This document shows, piece after piece, positions 40,807 to 49,542 of a stretch of 59,113 nucleotides of DNA. The stretch's first letter is position 1, and each line of letters starts with the position of its first letter. The notes below the pieces were generated by a model. It searched no databases. It worked only from the letters and a program-made list of their open reading frames with translations, and was not told where the DNA came from. The position numbers and the translations under genes were made by a program. This stretch comes from Afipia sp. (GTDB taxonomy: Bacteria > Pseudomonadota > Alphaproteobacteria > Rhizobiales > Xanthobacteraceae). Location of the stretch: NCBI GenBank assembly GCA_024707075.1, contig JANQAK010000005.1:165362-224474 (forward strand), written 5' to 3'.

Positions 40807-41376
40807 ATGATCGCGCGCCGACCGACCTCCGCAGAAACTACGCGTAGTGAGCCACCGGGTTTACTGAACGGCACGCCCGCGCCGCGCGATCCGAGGACCG
40901 CGCATTCCGCAATCGACACGCTGACGCATGTCGAATTGACTTGGCAAGCAAAACGCATCGAGCACCGCATCCGGTTTGGTCATCCGGTCGCCTCCGTGCG
41001 GCTCGATCGTCATCGCCGCCGCGTGTCGTTTGCGCCGGGTGCCATCTTCGCCGTCATGCGCTGGGCCGCCAATGACTTCGGCACCGTGCTGTCGCGCATC
41101 GACATCCTTCGTGCGGTTCAGGCGGACGAGTCCTTCACGACGGTGCCGCTGGTGCAACCAGGTGGCGTCATCCTGCTGACAATCTCCGGTTGGCCGAAGG
41201 TCGAGCGGGTCTTGCAGGCCATCGACGGTGTCGAGGCGCTCGGCATCGACCCCGCCGACGCTGCGCCCGAACATTGGCATCACATCCACAACCGCCTCAG
41301 CGTTGGCGATACGCCGCGCGCTTACACGATGACGCGCCATAAGGCCTGGCTCAAACGGCGGCGAGTCGCGCCATGA
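40807..41376 (+). CDS. DUF2840 family protein
   Basis: 189 residues: Leu-Thr-His-Val-Glu-Leu, His-Arg-Ile-Arg-Phe-Gly, Arg-Arg-Val-Ser-Phe, Phe-Ala-Val-Met-Arg-Trp-Ala-Ala-Asn-Asp-Phe-Gly-Thr-Val, and a C-terminal Ala-Trp-Leu-Lys-Arg-Arg. Function unknown, but constant between excisionase and traF on related ICEs. It overlaps traF by 4 bp. Confidence 0.85.
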   Translation: MIARRPTSAETTRSEPPGLLNGTPAPRDPRTAHSAIDTLTHVELTWQAKRIEHRIRFGHPVASVRLDRHRRRVSFAPGAIFAVMRWAANDFGTVLSRIDILRAVQADESFTTVPLVQPGGVILLTISGWPKVERVLQAIDGVEALGIDPADAAPEHWHHIHNRLSVGDTPRAYTMTRHKAWLKRRRVAP

Positions 41377-41936
41377 CACTTCGCACCATGACACCTCGCG
41401 CTGCCTATACCCTCGCGGCGTCACTAGCGGTCGCAAGTCTGCTCGCAGCCCTCGGCGCGAACTCACCGCCACATTATATCTGGAATCTCACGCCGAGCGT
41501 TCCGCTTGGTCTTTACGCGGTGCAGTCGCCAGACCGTCTCTATGTCACCATGCTGGCCGTGGTGACGCCGCCGGAGCCGCTGGCAACGACATTGTCGGAT
41601 GGTGGTTATCTGCCGCGCGGCGTGCCGCTGCTCAAACGCATCTTCGCCCTCTCAGGGCAGACCGTCTGTCGTTTCGGCGTGCAGATCAACGTTGACGGCA
41701 TTGCAGCCGCGCCCGCGCGTGAACGCGATCTGCGCGGCCATCCGCTGCCGGTCTGGCAAGGCTGCCGCGTCATCGCCGATGACGAAATCTTCCTCATGAA
41801 TTGGGACGAGCCCGACAGCCTCGACAGCCGTTACTTCGGCCCATTGCCGCGCAGCGCGATCGTCGCGCGCGCAGTGCCGATCTGGACCGACGAGGCCGGC
41901 GACGGACGCTTCGCGTGGCGCGCCCCGACGGAATGA
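41373..41936 (+). CDS. traF: S26-family signal peptidase, TraF-like
   Basis: 187 residues. One N-terminal membrane anchor. Catalytic Ser in Pro-Ser-Val-Pro-Leu-Gly-Leu-Tyr (Ser42), and the general-base Lys in Pro-Leu-Leu-Lys-Arg-Ile (Lys88), then Leu-Met-Asn-Trp-Asp and Asp-Ser-x-Tyr-Phe-Gly. TraF-type peptidases mature conjugative pilin. ATG 41373 overlaps the DUF2840 stop, so it is translationally coupled. Confidence 0.9.
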   Translation: MTLRTMTPRAAYTLAASLAVASLLAALGANSPPHYIWNLTPSVPLGLYAVQSPDRLYVTMLAVVTPPEPLATTLSDGGYLPRGVPLLKRIFALSGQTVCRFGVQINVDGIAAAPARERDLRGHPLPVWQGCRVIADDEIFLMNWDEPDSLDSRYFGPLPRSAIVARAVPIWTDEAGDGRFAWRAPTE

Positions 41937-41971
41937 CACTTTATTTTACCCACCCAGCAACGGAGGCCACC

Positions 41972-42301
41972 ATGGCACAGATCGGCACCTTTACCCGCAC
42001 CGTCGATGGATACACCGGCACAATCCGGACCTTCACGCTCAAACGCGATGTCATCATCATCGTGCCGGCTATCGTGAGCGAGACCGATAACGCTCCGAAT
42101 TACCGCGTTCTTGCCGACGACGTCGAAATCGGCGCCGGATGGAAGCGTACCGGTGACAAAGCTGGCGATTATCTCTCGCTGCTGATTGATGATCCATCAT
42201 TCGGCCAACCGATCCGCGCCAACCTGTTCCAGGTGGTGAGCGGCGGTGACACGTTCCATCTGATCTGGACCCGTCCATCGCGCCGCGCGCCGCGCGAGTG
42301 A
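41972..42301 (+). CDS. second DUF736 family protein
   Basis: 109 residues, paralogue of the protein at 37768: Met-Ala-Gln-Ile-Gly-Thr-Phe, Asp-Asn-Ala-Pro-Asn-Tyr-Arg, Glu-Ile-Gly-Ala-Gly-Trp, Ile-Asp-Asp-Pro-Ser-Phe-Gly-Gln-Pro-Ile-Arg-Ala-Asn-Leu, Leu-Ile-Trp-Thr-Arg. No compound leader precedes it; GGAGG gives its ribosome binding site. Confidence 0.88.
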   Translation: MAQIGTFTRTVDGYTGTIRTFTLKRDVIIIVPAIVSETDNAPNYRVLADDVEIGAGWKRTGDKAGDYLSLLIDDPSFGQPIRANLFQVVSGGDTFHLIWTRPSRRAPRE

Positions 42302-42305
42302 ATCC

Positions 42306-43034
42306 GTGTCGCCGCTTGCGAAGCCGCTGCGCGTTGCCATGATCGTCACCGCCTCGCTCGTGGTCCTCACTCCCTTCACGGCCCGCTGCGAGACCGCGTC
42401 GGCGCGTGTCGCTGACGCGGTCGCGCCGTGGTCGCAATTCGTCAGCGAAGCGGCCGAGCGTTTCGCGATTCCTGCGGCATGGATCCACGCCGTGATGAGG
42501 GTCGGAAGTCACGGCAACGTCAAAGCCGTGTCGCCAAAGGGCGCCGTCGGGCTGATGCAGATCATGCCCGCCACGTATGCCGAGCTGCGCGAACGCTACG
42601 CGCTCGGCGGCGATCCTTTTGATCCGCACGACAACATCGTGGCGGGTGCTGCGTATCTCCGCGAAATGCACGACCGCTTCGGTACGTCCGGATTCGTTGC
42701 CGCTTATAATGTCGGCCCAACGCGCTACGAAGACCACCTTGCGACAGGCCGTCCGTTGCCCGACGAGACCCGGAACTATGTCGCGTCGCTGGCGCCGCTG
42801 CTGTCCGACGCGCAAACTGGCGACAACGCGATCGCAGCCGGCGAGCCTAACACCTGGCGCGGGGCGTCGTTATTCGTCTCGCGATCTCAGCGCAAATCCT
42901 CGGACACGCGGATGTCGTTCACGCCGCAGTCATCCCCCGTTGGACATGACCGCGGTGCTGTCGATCTGTCGGCGCTCACGCCACTTCCCGGCGGCTTGTT
43001 CGTTAAACAAGCGCCCACACCCGGCAAGCCATAA
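42306..43034 (+). CDS. lytic transglycosylase-like protein with catalytic Glu replaced
   Basis: 242 residues starting at GTG 42306. Signal peptide, then the SLT domain: Trp-Ile-His-Ala-Val-Met-Arg-Val-Gly-Ser-His-Gly-Asn, Ser-Pro-Lys-Gly-Ala-Val-Gly-Leu-Met-Gln-Ile-Met-Pro, Ala-Tyr-Asn-Val-Gly-Pro. The catalytic Glu of the E-S-x-G block is Gly at residue 67 (GGA where GAA is expected). The rest is well preserved. Such enzymes open the wall for the conjugation channel. With Glu lost it may only bind peptidoglycan. Confidence 0.85.
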   Translation: MSPLAKPLRVAMIVTASLVVLTPFTARCETASARVADAVAPWSQFVSEAAERFAIPAAWIHAVMRVGSHGNVKAVSPKGAVGLMQIMPATYAELRERYALGGDPFDPHDNIVAGAAYLREMHDRFGTSGFVAAYNVGPTRYEDHLATGRPLPDETRNYVASLAPLLSDAQTGDNAIAAGEPNTWRGASLFVSRSQRKSSDTRMSFTPQSSPVGHDRGAVDLSALTPLPGGLFVKQAPTPGKP

Positions 43035-43431
43035 TCCCATTCCGTCATTTTCGTGCTGTCTCGCGCAATTGCGTGAATCAGGCTGGAGTCTCTGAGAACG
43101 CCAGCAAACGAGCGGAGGACGGCAAGATTAAAGCAAACGGTGCCCTTCGGTGCCCGTTTGCAAAAAAAGCGTTGTCTGCACATTGGTTAGCGCGACGTAG
43201 CGAGCGGCTGCGAGACGGCAGCGATGTGTGCTTCATCAGTTTGATGAGTGATCTCAACGATCGGAGCGGTGCCGCTCCATATTGTCTGTTTAGGGAGCGT
43301 CCGATCTCGATGCTGTCACCGCGATAGACGCGCCGGTTGCCGCGCCGCCGATCTCCTGTATTTGCGCGCGCCGTTACGACGGTCGTTTGAACTGTCTTGC
43401 GCCGTGCTGCCGTGTCCGCATTCTTGTCGGC
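43035..43431. other. candidate oriT region
   Basis: A 397-bp region without a gene just before the relaxase. It contains GCAAACGG/CCGTTTGC arms (43133-43161) around a short loop and flanked by an A7 run, and GGAGCGG-TG-CCGCTCC (43263-43278). Related ICEs carry oriT next to the relaxase gene. No nick site could be identified. Confidence 0.4.
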
Positions 43432-45501
43432 ATGAGCGACGAGCCTTCCGACTTCCGCATCCGCACCGGCCGTATCGGCAATCGCGGCACCCGCGCCGGC
43501 GGACGCCCGCGCTCTTTCATCGACCAGGTGCTGAAGGCATCCGCGAAGGCCAATGGCGCCGCACTGACGCCGGCGCAATTCTCGAACCGCCGCCGTCGCG
43601 GACCGGGCGCAGTGCGGCCCCGGAAGGGGAAGTGCTCGCGGATCGGCCGCGGGCAAGCCGCGGCCGACCGACTGAAGCGGTCGGTCGAAGGGCGCGGGCC
43701 AGGCCAGCGTCTGCGCCGCGTGATCGTGAAGGCGCGGATCGTCAAGCTCAACGCGGGAAGCAAACGGGCGGATGCACACCTGCGCTATCTCCAGCGCGAT
43801 GGCACCACGCGTGATGGTGCGCGCGGAACGCTGTACGGGCCGGACACCGACGCCGCCGACGGCCGCGATTTCCTCGAGCGTGGCCGCGACGACCGCCACC
43901 AGTTCCGGTTCATCGTTGCCCCCGAGGATGCTGACCGTCTGCAGGATCTGCGCGGCTTCACCCGCGACGTGATGCGACGGATGGAGGAAGACCTCGGCAC
44001 GAAGCTCGACTGGGTCGCGATCGACCATTTCAACACCGGCCATCCGCACGGCCATGTGGTGATCCGCGGCAAGGACGATCTCGGCAAGGATCTGATCATT
44101 GCCCAGGACTACATCACCGATGGCCTGCGCATCCGCGCCCAGGAACGGGTGACACTAGAGCTCGGCCCCGAGACCGATCTGGAATTGCGCGGGAAGCTGG
44201 AGGCCGAGATGACGGCCGAACGGTTCACCCGGCTCGACCGTATCCTGGTCGAGGAGGTGCCGTCACGACGGCTCGATCTGCGGCCGGACGCTGGCCAGCT
44301 CCGCGCCGACCTCGACGAGACGCTGTTCATCGGGCGGCTGAAGAATCTGGAGCGGTACGGACTGGCGACGCAGACCGAACCAGGGGTTTGGTCGTTCTCC
44401 GAGAGGCTGGAGCCGACGCTGCGCGAATTGGGTGAGCGCGGCGACATCATCAAGGCGATCAATCGCTCGCTTGCGGACCGGGGCGAGGAGCGCGCACTCG
44501 GCAGCTATGTTCTACATGGCGCGACTATGCCGGAGCCCGTCGTCGGTCAGGTGATCGGCAAGCGGCTCGACGATGAACTGGGCGAGCGCATCGGTCTTGT
44601 CATCGATGGCGTCGATGGCCGCGTCCATCATGTCGCCCTACCGGATGCCGCGGACAGTGAGCCTCCAGCCGTGGGAAGCATCGTCCAGATCGGCGGGATG
44701 TCCTCCGGTCCGCGCTCCTCCGACCGCAATATCGCGGAGGTGGCCGGAAACAGCGACGTCTACCGCCCGAGCACACATCGCGCACTCGTCGAAAGTGGCG
44801 CGGTTCGTATTCCCGGTGGTGACTCCGATAGCTATGTCCGCAGTCATGTCCGGCGGCTGGAAGCGCTGCGCCGCGCCGGCATCGTCGAGCGCATCGACGC
44901 CGACCATTGGCGTATTCCCGAAGACTTGGTGTCACGCGCCGCCGAATATGACGCACGCCGCGGTGCGCAGGCCGTAGTCCGTATCCTCGCCACCCTCGAT
45001 CTGGAACAACAAATCGCCAGCGACGGCGCGACCTGGCTCGACCGCGAACTGGCTTCACGCCAGCGCACGCCGCTGACCGACACGGGATTCGGCCAGCACG
45101 TCCGGCAGGCGCTGGAGCAACGCAAAGACACACTGCTCGAACAGGGTCACGCTTGGCGCGCGCCAGACGGCGGCATCCGCGCGCCGCGCGATCTCGTTAC
45201 CCGCCTGGAGCGACAGGAAGTCGCCCGCGTCGGCGCGCAGTTGGCAGCCGCGCGTGGGCGGACCTATCAATCGACCGGGACCGGCGAGCACGTCAGTGGC
45301 ACACTGATCGGCAAGACCGATCTCGCCAGTGGTCGCTTCGCCATGATCGCGACCTCCAGCGGTGACAACGGCCTCGGCTTCAGCCTCGTGCCATGGCAGC
45401 CTGTTCTCGACCGGCGCATCGGCCAGCACATCACTGGCGTGGCGCGCGAGGGCGGTGGCATCGATTGGAGCTTTGGGAGGCAGCGCGGATTGGGCCTGTG
45501 A
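43432..45501 (+). CDS. rlxS: relaxase, RlxS/VirD2-like with DUF3363
   Basis: 689 residues. The N-terminal half has the relaxase fold. A conserved Ala-His-Leu-Arg-Tyr-Leu-Gln-Arg-Asp-Gly precedes the metal-binding triad His-Phe-Asn-Thr-Gly-His-Pro-His-Gly-His-Val-Val (about 199-210). The catalytic Tyr is not assigned. The C-terminal DUF3363 has the usual Arg-x-Ala-Gly-Ile-Val-Glu and Ile-Thr-Gly-Val-Ala-Arg end. It nicks at oriT and pilots the strand. ATG 43432 is preferred over 43387, which adds a Cys-rich extension. Confidence 0.92.
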   Translation: MSDEPSDFRIRTGRIGNRGTRAGGRPRSFIDQVLKASAKANGAALTPAQFSNRRRRGPGAVRPRKGKCSRIGRGQAAADRLKRSVEGRGPGQRLRRVIVKARIVKLNAGSKRADAHLRYLQRDGTTRDGARGTLYGPDTDAADGRDFLERGRDDRHQFRFIVAPEDADRLQDLRGFTRDVMRRMEEDLGTKLDWVAIDHFNTGHPHGHVVIRGKDDLGKDLIIAQDYITDGLRIRAQERVTLELGPETDLELRGKLEAEMTAERFTRLDRILVEEVPSRRLDLRPDAGQLRADLDETLFIGRLKNLERYGLATQTEPGVWSFSERLEPTLRELGERGDIIKAINRSLADRGEERALGSYVLHGATMPEPVVGQVIGKRLDDELGERIGLVIDGVDGRVHHVALPDAADSEPPAVGSIVQIGGMSSGPRSSDRNIAEVAGNSDVYRPSTHRALVESGAVRIPGGDSDSYVRSHVRRLEALRRAGIVERIDADHWRIPEDLVSRAAEYDARRGAQAVVRILATLDLEQQIASDGATWLDRELASRQRTPLTDTGFGQHVRQALEQRKDTLLEQGHAWRAPDGGIRAPRDLVTRLERQEVARVGAQLAAARGRTYQSTGTGEHVSGTLIGKTDLASGRFAMIATSSGDNGLGFSLVPWQPVLDRRIGQHITGVAREGGGIDWSFGRQRGLGL

Positions 45502-45587
45502 CGGTCGGTCAGCCCAGCACACCTTACCATAATACCGTTGCCAAGGTTTCGTGACCGCCCCCGCAATGCTAACGTCATGAAAGGAAG

Positions 45588-45794
45588 ATGACGGAGCAGC
45601 GGAATATGACGATAGCTTCGCGCCGACCCCACCCATCACACGATCGTCGTATGGACGACGTTAAGCGGGAGCTTACGCGCGCGATGGAACGGGAGTTGAG
45701 CTTCCGCGCAGCCGAGCGCACCGAACGTGCGCGACAATTGGACCTTGGCACTCCGGACAAATATCTTTCGGAAAGCGCGCAGCGCTCGCCGTGA
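45588..45794 (+). CDS. small hypothetical protein between rlxS and traG
   Basis: 68 residues, strongly charged (Arg/Glu/Asp), helical: Met-Asp-Asp-Val-Lys-Arg-Glu-Leu-Thr-Arg-Ala-Met-Glu-Arg-Glu. It could be a coiled-coil accessory. GGAAGATG precedes the start; a second ATG at 45606 is possible. No family is recognised. Confidence 0.5.
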   Translation: MTEQRNMTIASRRPHPSHDRRMDDVKRELTRAMERELSFRAAERTERARQLDLGTPDKYLSESAQRSP

Positions 45795-45971
45795 ATGCGG
45801 CGACCAGCATCGGGCGGATGCCGCTGTAAGAGTGCCGTCATCCCATAAGAAGTTCTTCGCCAGTTTTTGCACGCCAAATCCGCCGATCCTACGATCGGCG
45901 TTTCGCGCATCTTGCCTTGTGATGCGCCGACGGTTTCCTTGACGGCTGACCGTTCCGTCAGGAGCAAGCCG

Positions 45972-47948
45972 GTGCCCGCGACGAAAATCCTTTGGGGCCA
46001 GATTCTGATCGTGACACTGATCGTGCTCACGACAACCTGGGGCGCGACGCAGTGGACCGCCTGGCGTCTCGCCTATCAGGTTCAACTCGGCGCGCCATGG
46101 AACCAGATCGGCGGTTTGCCGCTTTACCCGCCGCCGGCATTCTTCTGGTGGTGGTTCTCTTATGACGCCTATGCGCCCGGGATCTTCGTCGAAGGCGCGT
46201 TAATTGCTGCTTCCGGTGGCTTCATCTCAGTCGCGGTCGCCATTGTCATGTCGGTATGGCGCGCCCGTGAGGCGAAAGAAGCGCAGACCTATGGTTCAGC
46301 GCGCTGGGCGACCATCAAGGAGATCAGCGCGGCCGGCCTGTTGAGCCCCGACGGTGTCGTGCTCGGCAAGATCAATCATCAGTATCTGCGTCATGCCGGA
46401 CCGGAGCACGTGCTCTGTTTTGCGCCAACCCGCAGCGGCAAGGGTGTCGGTCTCGTCGTCCCGACGTTGTTGACATGGCCGGGCAGTTGCATCGTCCACG
46501 ACATCAAGGGTGAGAACTGGCAGTTGACCGCGGGCTGGCGCGCCTCGTTCGGCCGCGTGCTGTTGTTCGATCCCACCAATCCCGACTCCTCTGCTTACAA
46601 TCCGCTGCTCGAGGTGCGCCGCGGCGACAGCGAAGTGCGCGACGTCCAGAACATCGCCGACATCCTGGTCGATCCCGAGGGCGCGCTGGAGCGGCGCAAC
46701 CATTGGGAAAAGACCAGCCACGCCTTGCTGGTCGGCGCCATCCTCCATGTGCTCTACGCCGAGCCGGAGAAAACGCTCGCCGGCGTAGCCAATTTTCTGT
46801 CCGACCCCAAGCGGACCATCGAAGCCACACTGCGAGCCATGATGACGATGCAACATCTCGGCGATCGCCCGCATCCCGTTGTCGCCTCGGCGGCTCGTGA
46901 ACTGTTGAACAAAAGCGAGAACGAACGATCCGGTGTGCTCTCGACCGCGATGTCATTCCTCGGCCTCTATCGCGACCCGGTGGTTGCAAAGGTGACGGCG
47001 CGATGCGACTGGCGCATTGGAGACCTCGTCGAGGGAGCGACGCCGGCGACACTCTATCTGGTGGTCCCACCATCGGATATTTCGCGAACCAAGCCGCTCA
47101 TTCGTCTTGTTCTCAACCAGATCGGCCGGCGTCTCACAGAAGATCTCCAAGCTAAGGCAAAACGCCGGCGACTGTTGCTCATGCTCGATGAATTTCCGGC
47201 GCTCGGACGGCTGGATTTCTTCGAGTCGGCATTGGCCTTCATGGCAGGCTACGGCCTCAAGAGCTTTCTGATTGCGCAATCACTCAACCAGATTGAGAAG
47301 GCCTACGGCCAGAATAATTCAATTCTCGACAATTGCCATGTTCGTGTCGCGTTCGCAACCAATGATGAGCGGACCGCCAAACGGGTCTCGGATGCACTGG
47401 GTGTCGCGACTGAACTCCGCGCCATGAAAAATTATGCCGGTCATCGCCTGTCGCCATGGCTCGGCCACCTGATGGTGTCGCGTCAGGAGACAGCGCGTCC
47501 GCTTCTGACCGCCGGTGAGGTGATGCAATTGCCGCCCTTCGACGAAGTCGTGCTGGTTTCAGGGACGTCGCCGATCCGTGCGAAGAAGGTCCGCTATTTC
47601 GAGGATCGCCGTCTCACCGATCGTGTTCGGCCGCCCCCCTGTGTGGGGGCAAGCACGCGAGCACAAGAGAATGGGGATGACTGGATGGCGCGGCCAATTC
47701 CCCCATCTGTACCACAGGAGGAGAGGTTGCAACGCGCCAACGATAATGCCAACGGCGGAATCCGTCGTGAGCCCGCGTTATCAAAACACGAAGCGATTGT
47801 GCCGGAAGGGATGGACCCAACGCCAACGGTTGCCATTGTCGACGATCAATCGAGCGAGGCTGGCATTCGGTCTGCCACCATCCGTCACAGGATGCGCAGC
47901 GTTGCACGGCAGGCCGCTATGGACCCGGACGATGGGATCACGCTGTGA
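45972..47948 (+). CDS. traG: conjugal coupling protein TraG/VirD4
   Basis: 658 residues, T4SS coupling ATPase. Two or three N-terminal transmembrane segments, then Ala-Pro-Thr-Arg-Ser-Gly-Lys-Gly-Val-Gly (about 153, Walker A), and Leu-Leu-Leu-Met-Leu-Asp-Glu-Phe-Pro (about 402, Walker B). It brings the relaxase-DNA complex to the secretion channel. GTG 45972 has AGGAG upstream and is preferred over 45867, whose extension has no signal. The CopG-like gene starts 4 bp after its stop. Confidence 0.93.
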   Translation: MPATKILWGQILIVTLIVLTTTWGATQWTAWRLAYQVQLGAPWNQIGGLPLYPPPAFFWWWFSYDAYAPGIFVEGALIAASGGFISVAVAIVMSVWRAREAKEAQTYGSARWATIKEISAAGLLSPDGVVLGKINHQYLRHAGPEHVLCFAPTRSGKGVGLVVPTLLTWPGSCIVHDIKGENWQLTAGWRASFGRVLLFDPTNPDSSAYNPLLEVRRGDSEVRDVQNIADILVDPEGALERRNHWEKTSHALLVGAILHVLYAEPEKTLAGVANFLSDPKRTIEATLRAMMTMQHLGDRPHPVVASAARELLNKSENERSGVLSTAMSFLGLYRDPVVAKVTARCDWRIGDLVEGATPATLYLVVPPSDISRTKPLIRLVLNQIGRRLTEDLQAKAKRRRLLLMLDEFPALGRLDFFESALAFMAGYGLKSFLIAQSLNQIEKAYGQNNSILDNCHVRVAFATNDERTAKRVSDALGVATELRAMKNYAGHRLSPWLGHLMVSRQETARPLLTAGEVMQLPPFDEVVLVSGTSPIRAKKVRYFEDRRLTDRVRPPPCVGASTRAQENGDDWMARPIPPSVPQEERLQRANDNANGGIRREPALSKHEAIVPEGMDPTPTVAIVDDQSSEAGIRSATIRHRMRSVARQAAMDPDDGITL

Positions 47949-47952
47949 GGCG

Positions 47953-48372
47953 ATGGCGATGAAAGTCCGAACGAGTATGCATTTGTCGCCGGAAGCCTTG
48001 CGACTATTGATCGATCACTCGGATCGCAAGGGTATCTCCCGGTCGTCCATCGCCGATGCGGCGATCACGAGTTTCCTGTCTCCGGACGGCGCCGATCGGG
48101 CCGAAGCTGCGTTGTCGCGCCGGCTTGACCGTCTGTCGCGGCAGGTGCAGCGCCTGGAGCGTGACACTGCGATTGGAACCGAGACGCTGGGACTCTTCAT
48201 CCGTCTCTGGTTGACGGCGACGCCGTCCTTGCCCGCCGATGTGAATGGTGGCGCAGACGCGAAGGGACGCGAGCGGTTCCAGACGTTCGTCGAGGCACTG
48301 GCGGAGCGTCTCAACAAGGGACAGACGCTGCTGCGGGAGATACCCGATGACGTCAAGTTCGATCGAAGTTAG
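47953..48372 (+). CDS. CopG-like ICE protein
   Basis: 139 residues with an N-terminal ribbon-helix-helix-like segment (Val-Arg-Thr-Ser-Met-His-Leu-Ser-Pro-Glu-Ala-Leu-Arg-Leu-Leu-Ile) and a coiled helical middle (Arg-Leu-Asp-Arg-Leu-Ser-Arg-Gln-Val-Gln-Arg-Leu-Glu-Arg). Commonly found right after traG and before trbB in related ICEs. Here no trb gene follows. ATG 47953 or 47959. Confidence 0.75.
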   Translation: MAMKVRTSMHLSPEALRLLIDHSDRKGISRSSIADAAITSFLSPDGADRAEAALSRRLDRLSRQVQRLERDTAIGTETLGLFIRLWLTATPSLPADVNGGADAKGRERFQTFVEALAERLNKGQTLLREIPDDVKFDRS

Positions 48373-48677
48373 TGGAGGACACTGAAGAGGAAAAGCCAGT
48401 CTAGCCAGCCTGTCTCAAATTTGACATGGCCGGTGGGGCAGAGTTCTCCGCCGACCATTCGGCGGAGCGTTGCCTTGGACGATGGCATTGCTGCTGTGTG
48501 AGCTTGGAAGGGCCGCCGTGCTCTCCAAATTGAGCGAGCGGCGGCTCACGCTGCTGGCTGGTGAAAGTTCGCGATAGAACTTTCTTAAATGAGACATGTT
48601 TGCACTTGGCGGAGAAGCCGTTTCCCCTTAAGTTCCAAATCTTGCGGCGTGTCTTAATATCGGAATTGAAGAGCTGG
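48373..48677. other. junction between ICE core and copper cluster, two hairpins
   Basis: No gene supported. CTCCGCCGA-CCAT-TCGGCGGAG (48446-48467) and GAAAGTTC-gcgata-GAACTTTC (48563-48584) are perfect. Neither has a U tract. The region marks the change from transfer genes to metal resistance. I see no transposon end. Confidence 0.5.
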
Positions 48678-49173
48678 ATGTTCGTACGATTGAGCAAAGC
48701 GAAGCGACTGAGGGCCGGGTGGTTTGCCGCCTTGGTCTATCTGCTTTGCGTGCTGGCGCCGGGCATTTCCTTTGCGTTTTCCGGATGGGTCGCGGGCGGC
48801 GCCATGTCTTACTGAAGAAAATCACGGTCTGGGCATTGTGCACGTGCATGAACATAGCGAGGGCGCTTCGCAGCACGTCCATAGGGACGGCCATGTGCAC
48901 GAACATCCTGGCGGCGAGGCTCATTTCAACAAGTCTAAGAACTTCGACAGCGCGATATCCGTCGCTGACGAAACGCCAGCCCCTGCAAGTGATCATCATA
49001 AGGTTTCGGGTGCGCAATGTTGTGGGATGGTGTGCTTGAGCGCATTGCCGACCACGGTTATGGACATTGTCAAACCCTTGATGCCGACGTCCGTCTGTGC
49101 GTCCGAGAACTATCGGGACGTTGCCGACAGAGCTCCCCCCTCGACACTATCGTCCCCCCATTTCCTGACCTGA
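48678..49173 (+). pseudogene. secreted His/Cys-rich copper-cluster protein with 1-nt insertion
   Basis: The signal peptide (Ala-Ala-Leu-Val-Tyr-Leu-Leu-Cys-Val-Leu-Ala-Pro-Gly-Ile-Ser-Phe-Ala-Phe) is in one frame and stops after Met-Ser-Tyr. The rest (Asp-Gly-Ser-Arg-Ala-Ala-Pro-Cys-Leu-Thr, Val-His-Val-His-Glu-His, Gln-His-Val-His, Gln-Cys-Cys-Gly-Met-Val-Cys) is one base on, from about 48783, in a GG pair. A repaired 164-residue protein would bind Cu through His and Cys. Similar genes lead copper clusters in Bradyrhizobium. Confidence 0.7.
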
Positions 49174-49244
49174 CTTGAATGACGTGGTGCCGCGCCCGTG
49201 AGGGCACGCGGGCCTATGGTTCATCGGCAGTTCAGGAAAATGTC

Positions 49245-49532
49245 ATGCTTGCGCAGTTTGGGGCGAAGTCCGCCGCCGTTCATTCGGTAGCGATCGGATT
49301 CTTTCAAAGGAAATTCAGCGTTCTTACGGGGATGGCAGTCATCGCCGTCGCGCTTGGGGGATGTATACCGCCCGGCGTTCCGCTGGTCGGAGCCGACCCG
49401 ACAGATCCGAACGCCAAGGTCTCGGGCGCTGTCTATCGATCGCGGCTCGGTTCCTACACCAGCATGCGTCCGGTCTCGCCCGGGTCTTGGGTCGAGCAGA
49501 ACCAGCGCTCCGCGCCCAAGCCGAACCAGTAG
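49245..49532 (+). CDS. small lipoprotein of the copper cluster
   Basis: 95 residues with lipobox Val-Ala-Leu-Gly-Gly-Cys near residue 38, then Pro-Pro-Gly-Val-Pro-Leu-Val-Gly-Ala-Asp-Pro and a Tyr-Arg-Ser-Arg-Leu-Gly-Ser-Tyr motif. The lipobox lies rather far in, so an internal start is possible. Function unknown. It ends 10 bp before the outer-membrane factor. Confidence 0.6.
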   Translation: MLAQFGAKSAAVHSVAIGFFQRKFSVLTGMAVIAVALGGCIPPGVPLVGADPTDPNAKVSGAVYRSRLGSYTSMRPVSPGSWVEQNQRSAPKPNQ

Positions 49533-49542
49533 GAGCGGCATC

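Noticed and set aside
13007..48372. Prophage
   Set aside because: No capsid, tail, terminase or lysis genes are seen; the relaxase, TraG, TraF and excision genes indicate an ICE.
48373..48677. Transposon terminal repeat at the start of the copper cluster
   Set aside because: The hairpins there are short and local; no matching repeat at another place and no transposase were found.
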